A stretch of DNA of 18,134 nt from Pyropia haitanensis (GCA_008729055.1 SDUX01000118.1:1-18134), one strand, 5' to 3'; counted from the first letter of the stretch, positions 1 to 9,906 are shown. Numbers and translations: made by a program. Notes: a model not told the origin generated them from the sequence alone.

Positions 1-1124
1 TCTTCAGCGCATCCAGGAGTGTGTTCAGCCGGAATAGCAGCCCCATCCATTCAGCCATTCCGCAATAGGCGCCCGTATTGGGAAATTATTGAGGGTGCTC
101 AGGTTCTTGACGATATGCCCGCCACACAACCAATGAACACACCAGGATTCTCGCAGAGCCGAACACGCAACACTGTCTAGCCCAGCCTCACTTCTTTTCC
201 ACAGCCCGGCCCACTCGCGCAGCCAATGATATCCGACGCCGCGGCAGCTCTGGCCACCCACCACGGCGCATTGCAAGCCTCTCTTTGATTGCCAGCAACG
301 GCGCAAGTCGCTCTCACCCCGTCGCCTATATCTCCCGCGCAGGTGTCTGCCCGTCCACCCAATCATCGTTGGAACCGTGATGCATTGTGGCGCCATTATC
401 GCGCCATCACACGCGCCAACGAGCCTCGCCGAGACAGCTCACTCCTTTCCCCAGCCAACCACAGGCCCACATCTGTCAAGTCTATCCACTTATCAGCAAG
501 AGACCTCAGCAGTACGCAATCAGTGGTGTAACACTTCACTTGGACGTGAGAAGGTTTCAATATTGACCCAACTCCGTTCCCGAATCCAACCCCGGGATGT
601 CTCGCCGAACCCATCCTATCCCTTATTTACTACCATTGCCTACCCCGATGAACGGAACCGTTTCCCTGACGAGATCGTGCCATCTGCGGCTCTTGTTGAA
701 CGGCTTTGAGCAATACAGCTTTGGACACGGATTGATTCTATCTCGATTCACACTTGTACAAGATACCAAGCCCTTGTTTTTCATCGGGTTCAGAGGTGTT
801 CACGGCAATAGGAACTGACCAGGTCGATCGATGTGATGCAAGAACTCAGGCAGGGCTTGCAGCCACACTCTCTGCCAGTCCCTTGCTCCCGCCAGACCGT
901 GTCGGCCACCCATCTGCCCTCCACCGGGCCACATCGTTCAGAACACTCATTGGCGCAGGGACACTCGCGATCTAGCCGGTCCACCTGCGATAAGTAAAGA
1001 TCGCGACTTCTTGGGCGGTCACTTTTTGGAAAAGCACCGTAGCGGCGACCCCAACGGCGACCATATATCGTGAATCTGATTCATCGAGTTGTGGTAAGTA
1101 CACAACATATTCGTTTCGAAGGAT
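1..1124. other. No gene seen; ordinary-composition flank
   Basis: This stretch has mixed composition, unlike the GC-rich block that begins near 1370. The open frames are short (the longest is about 110 codons at 377-709) and their translations show no recognisable motif, hydrophobic pattern or repeat. I therefore call no gene. A CCAAT-like sequence occurs near 221-225 but has no gene that it clearly serves. It may be intergenic DNA or the remains of a transposable element. Confidence 0.5.
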
Positions 1125-1187
1125 GGGGTTGGTCCACACTGGCACCCATTTTTTTTTTCAGAATGGGGGCTGGGCTGGACCAACCCC
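1125..1187. repeat. Inverted repeat / hairpin with T10 loop
   Basis: GGGGTTGGTCCA at 1125-1136 is matched exactly by its reverse complement TGGACCAACCCC at 1176-1187. The pairing extends imperfectly inward to about 1150 and 1162, giving arms of about 26 bases around a loop containing ten T (1149-1158) and CAG (1159-1161). The T10-CAG also resembles a eukaryotic 3' splice acceptor. The arms carry a GGGGTTGG core like the motif found near 10118-10252. It could be a small foldback element, an RNA hairpin or a splice acceptor; the sequence does not decide. Confidence 0.6.
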
Positions 1188-1484
1188 TTTCATCGGGATT
1201 GGGCACCGGCTCAATTTAGCGAGATCCAGCCATTGAGAGGTCAGAGACGTGGCAGGAAACGATTGCTTTGATCCGCTGCCGAAGGTGATATCCATGAATG
1301 CGGTTGGGGATCGCGTCTCCCAACAATGTGCACCTCATCCCGTCGGGTCGGGCAGCCGCTTTGGGGTGCCCCGGCCCCCGCGTGGGGGGGGGTGGGGGGG
1401 AGGGGGGTCGGGGGAAGGTGCCGCGCGGCCGTCCCGGCGAGGGGTCGAGGGGGAGGGGGCGGGCGGGGCGGACGGCGGCGTTGT

Positions 1485-1511
1485 GGGGGGGGGGGGGGGG
1501 GGGGGGGGGGG
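1485..1511 (+). repeat. Homopolymer run of 27 G
   Basis: This is the longest of many G runs. Others on the plus strand are 3588-3609 (22 G), 13068-13088 (21 G), 13227-13247 (21 G), 11799-11813 (15 G) and 17459-17472 (14 G). Runs of this length are prone to replication slippage and to length errors in sequencing, and they can form G-quadruplexes. Several sit exactly where the believable coding frame changes. Confidence 0.9.
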
Positions 1512-3646
1512 TTGGGCGGCGGCGGCGGCGGCGCACTCGAGGCGGCCGCCCCGGCCGGCGGCGCCCCGCCGTCCCGTCCGTCTGCGGGTGGCGGGTCGCC
1601 GCCGCCGCCGTGGGCGGTGCTGTTGTCGTCGCCGCCGCCGCCGCCGTCGCCGCCGTCGACGCAGCCGTTGCCGCCGCCGCCGCCGCTGGCCGCCGCACCC
1701 GCCGCCGCCAATGGGGCTGCTGCCGCGGTGGGGGCCGCCGGCACCGGGGGGCGGCGGGCGCGGCGGCGGTGGAGGCGGCGGCGGCGGCGGCGGGGCGGCG
1801 GGCGACGGGCGGGACCCGCCGCCGCCACCGTTGGCACCGCCCCCCAGTCCCCACCACCCCGCCCCCCCGCCGCGGGACGGCACGGGCGGTGGCGCTGGCG
1901 GGGCCACCACCCCCCACCGGCCGCCGCCGCCGCCACCCCCCGCATCAAGCAGGAGGTGTGGGCGGCGGGCGCCGGCACCACCCTCGTGGCGGGCCCCCCC
2001 CCCCCCCTGCCCCCCCCTCCCCCGCGGTGCCGGCCACCACCGCCACCGCCACCGCGGCCGTCGCCGCCGCCGACAACGACGCGGCGGCGGCGGCGGCAGA
2101 GGCGGCGGCGGGCGCCGCCGCCGCCGCCGCCGCCGCCGCGGAGGAGGCATGGCTGGCGGGCGCGCCCGGGGGGGGGGGAGGGGGGACCCCGCCGGGAGGG
2201 GGGGGGGGCGACGGTGGGGTGGTGCTTGCACTTTCGTGCTGGTGGCCGCCGCCCCCAGCGGCGGCAGCGGCGGCGGCACCGCAACCCCGCGGGCGCCGAG
2301 CGGGCCGACCGCCCGCCGCTGGCGGCGGCCCGCCCCCAGCGGCGCCCGCGCCCGCCAGTCCGGCCGGCACGGCGGCGGCGGTGGGGCCCGCGGCGCCCCC
2401 CCCGGCGGTGGCCGTGGACCCCCCCGCCCCGGCCGCCGCCCCCCCCCCCACGGGCGCACACCCCCCCCCCCCCGCTCCCACGGGCGGGCGCCCCCCTCCC
2501 CCCCACCCCACCCCCCCCCGTCGGCGGCCGCCGCCCCCTCCGCGCCGGGGCCCCGCGTCGGCACCCCCGCCCACGCCCCCCCTCCCCCCTCCACCCTTCC
2601 CGCCGCCGACCGCCGGCCGCGCGCCCCTACCCCCCCCGCGCCTCCCCTGCCCCCGCTCGAGGATTACGAGGATGGGGCGTTTGTGGCCGCCCTCGTGGTG
2701 GACGGCGTCCCGGGGTGCGGGTGGGGGCCGGGCGCCCCGGCCGACCCGCCGCCGCCGCCGCCGCCACCCGCGGTAGGCCCGACGGCGGCGGCGGCGGCGG
2801 CGGGGGCGGGTGCGGGTTCGGGTGGGGGGTACCCCCAACGGGGACGGCCCGGCCCGCGCGGGTGCCCCCGCGTGACGCCGTCCGGGCGATGGTGCGGGCG
2901 CGGGTGGGGGTGCTGCTCGGGCGGCGCCGCGGGCGGGTGGCGGCGGCCGCCGCCGCGGGGGGGGAGGGCGCCGCCGCCGCCGCCGCCGCCGCCCTTCCCG
3001 GGTCTGGTGCGGCAGGTGGCGGCGGTGGTGGCCGACGCGGCGGGGGGGGGCGGACGCGGCCTGGGCCGCCGCCGCACCGCCGCCGCCGCCGCCGCCGACG
3101 CCGCCGCCGCCGCTGCCGCCGACGCCGCCTCTGCCGGCGCTGTCGCCGCCGCCGCCGACGCGCCCGCCGCGCCCGCTGCGGCTGCCACCGAGGCGGGCGC
3201 GGGCGCGGGGGGGAGACGAAGAGAAAGGGCAAGGCCAAGCGGACAAAGGCCCAGAAGCGGGCCGCCGCCGCCGCCGCCGCCGCTGCCGCGGCCGCTGACG
3301 CCACCGCCACGACCGCTGTCGACTCCACCGCCACCGCCGCTGCTGCTGCCGCTGACGGCCGCCGCCACTGGTGGCCCCGCCCCCGTCGCCTCCGCTGCGG
3401 CGACGGCGGCGGCCGTGCCGCCAACACCATCCAAACAGGCGGCCAAGGCCGCAGCACGGGTGGCGGCACGGGCGGCGGCACGGGCGGCGGCGGCGGCGGC
3501 GGCGGGCACCGCCCGTGGGGGGGGGGAGAGGAGGGGGGGGGGGAGGGTGGCGGTGGGGCGGGTGCGCAAGGCGGCCCGTGGCGGGAAGGGGGGGGGGGGG
3601 GGGGGGGGGCGGGTCGCCTTGCGGCCGCCGGTGGTGCCGGCGGGGA

Positions 3647-3682
3647 TGGTGGTGGTGGTGGTGGTGGTGGTGGTGGTGGTGG
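3647..3682 (+). repeat. (TGG)12 microsatellite
   Basis: Twelve perfect TGG units. In frame 1 they encode poly-Val following a Met, and in another frame they encode poly-Trp. The poly-Trp reading argues that this frame is not translated. A second, longer block of the same unit lies at 16362-16424. Confidence 0.9.
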
Positions 3683-3740
3683 CGCCAGTGGTGGCGGCGG
3701 TGCCGCCGGTGGGGGTGGCGCCGCTGCCGCCCGTGCCGCC

Positions 3741-4110
3741 GCCAGTGGCGGTGCCGGTGCCGCCGGGCGGGCGCCCGCGGCGGCGGGTGGGCCGCCCCAG
3801 CCGCGGCCCCGCCCCGGCCCCAGTCCCCCCGCCCTGCCCCTCCCCCCGCCGTGTGCCTTGCCGTGACCGCTGCTGGTTCCGTGCGCCCCCCTCCTCGCCG
3901 TCGCCGCCGCGCGGCGCGGGCCCCGGCCAGTGGCGGTGCCGGTGCCGCCGGGCGGGCGCCCGCGGCGGCGGGTGGGCCGCCCCAGCCGCGGCCCCGCCCC
4001 GGCCCCAGTCCCCCCGCCCTGCCCCTCCCCCCGCCGTGTGCCTTGCCGTGACCGCTGCTGGTTCCGTGCGCCCCCCTCCCCGCCGTCGCCGCCGCGCGGC
4101 GCGGGCCCCG
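3741..4110. repeat. 185-bp tandem duplication, two copies
   Basis: Copy 1 is 3741-3925 and copy 2 is 3926-4110. They are immediately adjacent and of identical length; I found one substitution (CTCCTCGCC in copy 1, CTCCCCGCC in copy 2). Both begin GCCAGTGGCGGTGCCGG and contain GTGTGCCTTGCCGTGACCGC. Because 185 is not a multiple of three, a frame read through copy 1 enters copy 2 in a different phase, so the duplication would itself break any reading frame. The near identity implies a recent event or active gene conversion. Confidence 0.9.
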
Positions 4111-4491
4111 CCGACGGCGGTGCCCTGCGGTCGGTGGCGCGGCGGGGGCGGGGGCGGGGGGGGGGAGCGCCCCGCCGGTCGCGGGCGGCGGGAACGGGCG
4201 CGCGCGGCGGCGCGCGGGGGCTCTTCTTCCCGCCGCCGACGGAGGGTGCGGGAGGGGTGGTGGTGGTGCGGCGGGGAGTGGGGGTTTGGTGAGAGCGGGG
4301 CGTGGGGGATGCTTGTGTGTATGCCGGCGGCGGCTGCCGTGGCGTGGGAGAGGGCTGGTACAGGTAGTGGGGGTGGTGAGCATGGGCCGCCCGGCCCCGC
4401 ACTCGTCGCGGGGAGGCGGCGGCAGCGGTGGCGGCGGCAGCGGCGCGGCGGTGGGTGTGGCCTTTGCGGTGCTGGAAGGAAATGGAAGTAA

Positions 4492-5304
4492 GGCTACAAC
4501 AAAAAGAGGGTGGGGATGGGATAGCTGGGGGTTGAGGGGGGATGCTGAAGGTGGGTGGGACGAGGCGTACTGGCGGGGGGGGGAGCGTCGGGCGTGGACG
4601 CTGCCCTTTGCAAACACGCGCGCGGGCACACCCGCGGGGCGAGACACAAATGCACGCGGCGGGGCGCCACCGTCGGCCACTGGCACAAAAATAACACCGC
4701 CAGCATACACGCCCCCGTGGAACCCGCACCACGGGGAACTCCCTACACACACACACCCCGACCCATCCCGTCCGGCACCCCCCCTGCCGTTCCCGGCGCG
4801 TCACGTTGGGCAAGGCCAGTGGGCGCCACGGCGCGGCCCGCCCCCTGCTCCCCCCCACCACCCCCCACGCTCCCCACCGCCTCCGCGCAGCGTGGGCAAC
4901 AACAGCCCCCCCCCCCCCCCACCCCCCGCAAACCCTCCCGCCACACCCCCGGGGCCCCGCCACGGCCCCGTGCGGCGCAGCCCCGCACACCCCCCCCTTC
5001 CCCCCCGCACGGCCGCCCGCGACCCGCCGCCCCAGCGCCAACGCCGGGCACGCCACCTGCGAGGCGCGGGGGCGCGCTACCGGGTGGGGGCCCCACCCGC
5101 CCGCCCCACCCGCCGGGGGGCGGCACGCCACGCCGCGCGCCCCCCCGCCCCCCCCCCTGCCGCCGCCGCCGTCGCCGCGTCACGGGTGGGGGGCGCGGGT
5201 TCCGCCCGCGTCCACCTCCCTCGCACCCACGACCCCCCACAACACACCCCCCCTCCCCCTCCCCCTCCCCCCCCCGCCCAACACTGTCCCCCCACCCCCC
5301 CCCC
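4492..5304. other. No convincing gene; C-rich low-complexity DNA
   Basis: After a short stretch of moderate composition (about 4480-4800) the plus strand becomes very C-rich with Pro-rich translations. Open frames run through on both strands, but none shows a complex protein-like segment. The minus-strand reading is equally uninformative. It may be an untranslated region, a Pro-rich linker or intergenic sequence. Confidence 0.4.
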
Positions 5305-6650
5305 CTACTTCTTCCGCGCCTTTTCCGCCTGCTTCTGCTGCCGCCGCATCTGGCGATTGTTGCCGTCATCCCCCCCCCCACCCCCGCCACCCCCGCCCCC
5401 CACGCCGCGTGTGGCGGGGTTTCCGCCGCCGCCCCGCCCCACCCCCCACCGCCGGCTCACCCGCCGCGCCCGCGGCCGCCGGCCGCCCGTCGGCGCCCTT
5501 CCCGCCACTCCACCCACCCGTCCCCCTCAGGTGCCCAGGTGTGCCCGCCATCCCCGCGGCGGGGCGCACCGACGCTGGGGGGCCCCCCGCGGCGAGCGCC
5601 CCGACCCTTACCACTACCGCCACAACACCGGTCGGACGGGGGCCTGATGCGGGCGCCACCGCCAACGGTGGGGCGGAGGGGTGGGGGGGGGGACGCGTGA
5701 GGGGGGAAGGGGGACGCCGGACATCCAACAGCCCGAGAGGGGGAAGCGGGCGTGGCAGGCGCGGGCGGCGGCGTGGTGGCAACAGCAGCAGCGGCGGCCG
5801 CCTCGGCCGCCGCCACCGCCGCGCCCCTCGCGGCGACCGCCGCGGCGCGGCGCTCCCCCAGCACCCCCCCCAGCAGCCCCTGCAGGGCCGCCGCCACCCC
5901 CGCGTTTGGCTCGAGCGCCCCCAGCACGAGCGCCGCGGCTCACCAGAAGGGCAGCCCCCCCCCTGACACCCCCCGCGCCACGCCCAGCCCCACCGCCAGC
6001 CGCACGTCGGGGAGCACGTCCGGCACCGCCACCGCCACGGCCAGGTAGTGGTACTGGGTGCGGAGCACGCGCGCCGCCTCGGGGCGGGCCGCCTGCAGCC
6101 GCTCAAAGAGGCTGCGCGCAAACGCCGTGGCGGGGCGGCCCGACTGGGACAGCACCTTTGCGGTCAGCTGCTGAGGGTCCCACACAAGCAACCCCCGATG
6201 CAGCCGTGCCAGTGACCCAGCCGCCGCCGCCTCCGACGCCCCTCCCCGCCCCGCCTTGCCCGTGCCCGTGAGCCGCCCTCTCCACCCAACCCCACAAACG
6301 CCCCGAGCAGCCCCTCATTGGCGTCGGCCGACACCGCCACCGCCGCGATGGACGCACACACGCTGCCGGCGCCGACCATTAGGATGAGCCAGTCGGGCTC
6401 CACCTCTGAGCAGCCTCATCCACAGTGAGGCCATCAAAGGGGGCGGCTGCGGCGGCCACCGACAGCTCCTCCGATCCCGCCGCGGACAGCGTTGAAATCA
6501 CGTTGTGTTGGGACATCAGCCGCTGCATGCAGGCCACGCTCCAGCCCGCCTCCTCCTGCTCCGCGTGGGCTACAGTGGTCTCTCCGACCTCCTCACCAGT
6601 GAGGCGTTGTACAGCGTGGGCCCGTCCGCCATGAAGCCGCTGAGAGCCCT
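5305..6650 (-). pseudogene. Interrupted minus-strand gene, helical-repeat-like, unknown function
   Basis: Protein-like segments follow each other in the minus direction but in different frames. From about 6650 to 6379 one frame reads TGEEVGETTVAHAEQEEAGW and MQRLMSQHNVISTLSAAG and ends at TAA 6379-6381. Near 6403 the sense moves to a second frame with EPDWLILMVGAGSVCASIAA and DANEGLLGAFVGLGG. From about 6235 a third frame reads LLVWDPQQLTAKVLSQSGR, RSLFERLQAARPEAARVL and VPDVLPDVRLAVGLGVA. It meets TGA at 5940-5942 and carries on without a frame change as AAALVLGALEPNAGVAAAL. A separate frame ends with NNRQMRRQQKQAEKARKK and TAG at 5305-5307, a plausible basic C-terminus. The amphipathic, Leu/Ala-rich helices with GALEPNAGV-like turns resemble ARM/HEAT repeats, but that is an impression, not an identification. 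Its upstream end overlaps the 3' end of the NTPase-nuclease gene in another phase. Confidence 0.45.
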
Positions 6651-9600
6651 CCCATACACGTTCAGGTGATCTTGAGCGGTAATGATGATGACGTTGGAGG
6701 ACTCGGCAGCCGAGAGCAGCTCCCTCGGTGACTTGGCTGGGCGCAGGTTGGACTCTACCACCAGGACCACACGATCACTCCACTCCTCCCAATGATCCCC
6801 AAACGCGTGCTCAATCTTCCGCAGGCTCTTGCGCACGTGCTCCTCCACGCTAAAGTACTCCTCCGCAAGCCCAGTGAACTTGTTTGACTTGACCACCGCG
6901 ACGAGGGCGCCCTTGTTGCACGACTCCGAGCTGCCAGCAGGTGCAAGAAACTTGATGCTGTCAAAGCTCGTCTGGTGGTGTGAGCACTTGAACACGGTCG
7001 TCACCATGTCGGCAAAAGGCAGCTGCAATATCGTCGACAGCTTGTTGGCAGCCTCTTCCTCATTCACCTTGACGGCATCCAAAGCGTTGTAGCGCACCTT
7101 GTTCAGCAGCGGCTGCTCGCCCTCGGTGTAGTACTTTGTTGTCCCGGGGTACAGCTGCAGCAAAGTCACCGTCCCGTAGTCGTGAGGAAGCTTAAGACCG
7201 GATGATGCCGCGCCCCACGTCTTGGCGGCAGCGCGTACACGAGTGAGAGCCACGTCTGCGTAGAGCGCGGTGTACTCCCACACGTTGGATGAAGAGCCCT
7301 CGGAGAACCGGGAGCCGCACACCACCGCCACGGCGGTCAAGATGCCGTCCAGGAGAAAGTGGTCCTCGCGCATGGGACGGCTGTTGAAGAAGTCCCTCTT
7401 GGCCTCATCCCACCGGTAGAGGCACGCCAGCACAATCAGAGGCGGCATGCACGGGTTCGTGTAGAGGCCGTCCGTGTCCGCATCCGACACAGTGAGCGCA
7501 TTAAGGGAGACCAGCTCCTCCCAGGTTCCAAGCAATGGAGACAACACGCCGTCAACAATAGGCCGCGGGCCGCGGATGGTGCAGTGGTGCAGTGCAGCAA
7601 CAACGACGACAGGGGTGACCAAAAGATAGTCCAGCAGGGTTTTAGTCCTGTCGTCTGCCGTAAGCGCCGCCGACGCAGGCTGCACAACAGAGGACCAAGC
7701 CGGACCAGGACTTGCCAGCTTGAGGTGCACCCGCAGGAAGCCCGCGCTACGCGGATGGCCACCGCTCAGCCTCGCAAACGCCCGACCCGACACGTCGCTG
7801 GACACCTCAAACGTGCTCTTGAATGGAAGCCCGGCACGCAGGAGCCACTCCGACTCGAACAGGGGCTGGAAGTAGACCTTGGCCAGCTCGTCCATGTCCA
7901 TGAAGCCAAGCTTGATGGCACTCAGCACAAAAAACGGAGAGCCGCGCCTGTCGCTCGTCAAAGATGACAGCCTTAGCTGGCAGTCCTCTAGTACGCGGGG
8001 GTCCAGCGTCTCATTCAAGGCGGCAATCATGTCGTCAATGACGCGCTGCTGCTCCGCCGTCAGCCGGCCCTTGACCTCGTCAAAGATCAGGCCAAAGTAC
8101 GGCGCGGTGAACAGCACCGAGATAGGCGTTTGAGTCGCGCCCGTCCAGGTGCACATCTCGTGCCGGTACACGTCCAGTACGGACTGCGTGGCAACAGGAA
8201 GAGGCCGGGTACTGGATGGCGCGACAACCTGCGGCTTGATGTTCTCGGGAAGGCCGCCGGCAGCGGCCGTGTGGTCGACGGGAAACGCCGCCTCAGCAGG
8301 GCTCTCGCCGGCCGACGCAGGCCAGTCCCCCTCAATCTTGTTCAGCTCCTCGACAATGACGAGCGTCGGCCGCTCCTTCAGCGCTGCCCTAGATTCCCGG
8401 ATGATCGCGCTTGCGGTAGTCGTGCCGTCCTCGAGGAGTTGGAGGATCATCTGCGCAAACTCGTCCCAATCCAGGCCGTCAGCACAGCGCAGGCACCAAA
8501 GCACGCGCGCGTACAGGGGAAGATAGGCTGCTGCGGGCTGGCTCGGCAGGTACGTTTGCATCAGCTCCTGATCCAGGGTCCCCCACAGACTGCCGCTATT
8601 GAAGGTAATGATGCAGGGCCGTGTGCCGCGCAGCTCGTCCCGCGCAGTTTCCCACCCCGATAGGCCCTCCAGCATGGCTGCCCTTGCAAACCTTGGGTCG
8701 TCCAGCGACCCCAGCGCATCCACCACATCCCACGCCAGGTGCGACTTGCCAACGCCTGGAGACGACACCACAACCGACGCCACGCGCGCGTTGCGCACAA
8801 AATAGACGTGCAAAAGGATCCGGACCACCTTGTCGTCGCGGGGTATGCAAATGTCCGCGTCACGATCGGGCACAAGTTTCAAGGTGCTACTGGGTGAGCG
8901 CTGGTGGTCCGCTGGAAGACGGTGGTAGGAGGGCAGCGCCGCCGCCACTGGTCGCAGCTTGGTAAATGCCGCCTTCAGGTGTGCGGCTTGGTCGCGTAGA
9001 GTGATGCGGTGCGCTCGCAGAGTGCCGGACAGGCTGCGCGTGAAGATGTTGACCTCCCTGAGGCGGCCCCGGCGCTCAGTCGCACCCGCCTCGCAATTGA
9101 CCAAGGCGCCAGAGGCACGACGAACAGCCACGACCAACAACCGCACATACGTGTTGACTGCCCGAGAGTACATCCCAACCAGCGCAACGGCAGGCTGGAT
9201 GAGCTCAGCGTCCTCGGTGACAGACAGCCGTAGGTCCTCCACATCAGACACCACGTTCTCAAGACAATCGCTGAGGGAGTTGAACACGTCCGCATTGTCC
9301 TCGATAAAGACGTCCCAGTCCACCACTTCACCCACTGCCTGCACAGCAGACTCAGCGCGGGTGACCGCAATGTCCAGGAGCTCCAGAGAGGCACATGCAG
9401 TGTCCCCAAAGCCCTGCAGGACGGTGTCGGACTGCTCAGCAACGGCGGCCCTAATCTTGTTCACTGCATCAGCGCACGACGGCCGCTCCGTCCTCATCAC
9501 CGGTGGGGACCACTTGTGGAAGGATGGCGACGGGGTAGGGCACCACGGTGGGCCTTGCCGGCGGGCAGGCGACGGCAGCAAGGCCGGGCGAGGGATCCAC

Positions 9601-9779
9601 CCGACTCTGCTTCTGGTTGCGTTGGCGTAGGTGGCAGCAGCAACACGGGCAGCGGACACGACAGCCGCCCGGTAGGGGGGGGGAGACAGGTGAGCAGCAC
9701 GCCGCCCCGAGCCCAGACGCAAGCCAGTCTGAGCCGATGCCTGCACCAGCTGGACAAAGCCGCCGCAAAGGACCGCCAT
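6570..9779 (-). CDS. Crinkler/RHS-type P-loop NTPase with C-terminal nuclease-like domain
   Basis: The frame encodes 1069 residues from ATG at 9779, which has G at -3 and +4, to TAG at 6570-6572. The frame stays open upstream to a TTG at 10049 but with no further ATG. A second in-frame ATG lies at 9497 (residue 95), just before the conserved part begins. Residues 1-95 are Ala/Pro-rich. Residues about 100-285 are a mostly helical bundle. The NTPase core has Walker A SPGVGKSH at 340-347, a Walker B-like LVIVEE at 473-478, and SGGHPR at 672-677, which matches the GG-x-PR motif of the Crinkler/RHS/archaeal-type ATPases. Residues about 920-1050 carry FADMVTTVF, SFDSIKF (Asp 940) and GALVAVVKSNKF (Lys 964), followed by NVIIITAQDHLNVYG. 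This resembles the restriction-endonuclease fold at the end of Crinkler and RHS proteins. Family members are NTP-dependent nuclear or effector proteins that often spread with transposons. No LxLFLAK motif or clear signal peptide is seen. The gene is intact, unlike all its neighbours. Confidence 0.75.
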   Translation of the reverse strand: MAVLCGGFVQLVQASAQTGLRLGSGRRAAHLSPPPYRAAVVSAARVAAATYANATRSRVGWIPRPALLPSPARRQGPPWCPTPSPSFHKWSPPVMRTERPSCADAVNKIRAAVAEQSDTVLQGFGDTACASLELLDIAVTRAESAVQAVGEVVDWDVFIEDNADVFNSLSDCLENVVSDVEDLRLSVTEDAELIQPAVALVGMYSRAVNTYVRLLVVAVRRASGALVNCEAGATERRGRLREVNIFTRSLSGTLRAHRITLRDQAAHLKAAFTKLRPVAAALPSYHRLPADHQRSPSSTLKLVPDRDADICIPRDDKVVRILLHVYFVRNARVASVVVSSPGVGKSHLAWDVVDALGSLDDPRFARAAMLEGLSGWETARDELRGTRPCIITFNSGSLWGTLDQELMQTYLPSQPAAAYLPLYARVLWCLRCADGLDWDEFAQMILQLLEDGTTTASAIIRESRAALKERPTLVIVEELNKIEGDWPASAGESPAEAAFPVDHTAAAGGLPENIKPQVVAPSSTRPLPVATQSVLDVYRHEMCTWTGATQTPISVLFTAPYFGLIFDEVKGRLTAEQQRVIDDMIAALNETLDPRVLEDCQLRLSSLTSDRRGSPFFVLSAIKLGFMDMDELAKVYFQPLFESEWLLRAGLPFKSTFEVSSDVSGRAFARLSGGHPRSAGFLRVHLKLASPGPAWSSVVQPASAALTADDRTKTLLDYLLVTPVVVVAALHHCTIRGPRPIVDGVLSPLLGTWEELVSLNALTVSDADTDGLYTNPCMPPLIVLACLYRWDEAKRDFFNSRPMREDHFLLDGILTAVAVVCGSRFSEGSSSNVWEYTALYADVALTRVRAAAKTWGAASSGLKLPHDYGTVTLLQLYPGTTKYYTEGEQPLLNKVRYNALDAVKVNEEEAANKLSTILQLPFADMVTTVFKCSHHQTSFDSIKFLAPAGSSESCNKGALVAVVKSNKFTGLAEEYFSVEEHVRKSLRKIEHAFGDHWEEWSDRVVLVVESNLRPAKSPRELLSAAESSNVIIITAQDHLNVYGRALSGFMADGPTLYNASLVRRSERPL

Positions 9780-9852
9780 CGCGGCGATGGGGACGGTCAG
9801 TCTCCCCGCGGTCTGCCCACGGTCGCCCCACGGGCCGCGCCGGGAACCGGGA

Positions 9853-9906
9853 TGACCTCCCGGGGAAGACTGACCTCCCGGGGTAGATTGGCCTCCCGAG
9901 GCGGCC
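9853..9906 (-). repeat. Three tandem 18-bp repeats in the 5' leader
   Basis: Units are 9853-9870, 9871-9888 and 9889-9906, with the core TGACCTCCCGGGG (the third is diverged). At 18 bp they keep phase, and on the minus strand in the gene's frame they would read as GGQSTP/GGQSSP-like hexapeptides. They lie upstream of the chosen ATG (9779). They would be translated only if initiation occurs farther upstream, through a non-ATG start or a spliced upstream exon. Confidence 0.75.

Larger units (their letters stand above)
1380..4491 (+). pseudogene. Fragmented low-complexity plus-strand coding region, function unknown
   Basis: Stretches that look like real protein occur in all three plus frames, one after another. 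Frame 3 holds a patch around 1943-2005 with the string PRIKQEVWAAGAGTTLVAG. Frame 2 at about 2050-2160 is Ala-rich and ends EEAWLAGAPG. Frame 1 at 2656-2715 reads EDYEDGAFVAALVVDGV. Frame 3 at 2871-2960 reads RDAVRAMVRARVGVLL. Frame 1 at 3000-3210 reads FPGLVRQVAAVVADA and then runs of Ala. Frame 3 at 3213-3260 is a basic segment, ETKRKGKAKRTKAQKR, that would suit a nuclear localisation signal. Frame 1 near 3421 reads PTPSKQAAKAAARVAA. Between them lie Gly, Pro and Arg tracts with no information. No family is recognised. Either introns, indels in G/C runs or decay separate the patches. The 1080-codon frame 1 open frame as a whole is not credible as one protein. Confidence 0.35.

Noticed and set aside
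377..709. 110-codon plus-strand frame in the left flank
   Set aside because: Its translation has no motif or pattern, and similar frames exist on the other strand. Length alone is not enough.
1241..5131. Very long open frames on both strands (up to about 1080 codons) in the GC-rich block
   Set aside because: Stops are rare at this composition, so overlapping long frames are expected. Most of their translation is runs of Pro, Gly, Arg, Ala, His or Trp.
9497..9499. ATG at 9497 as the start of the NTPase-nuclease gene
   Set aside because: Possible, but the upstream ATG at 9779 has a better context and the frame between them is open with non-random sequence. Kept as an alternative only.
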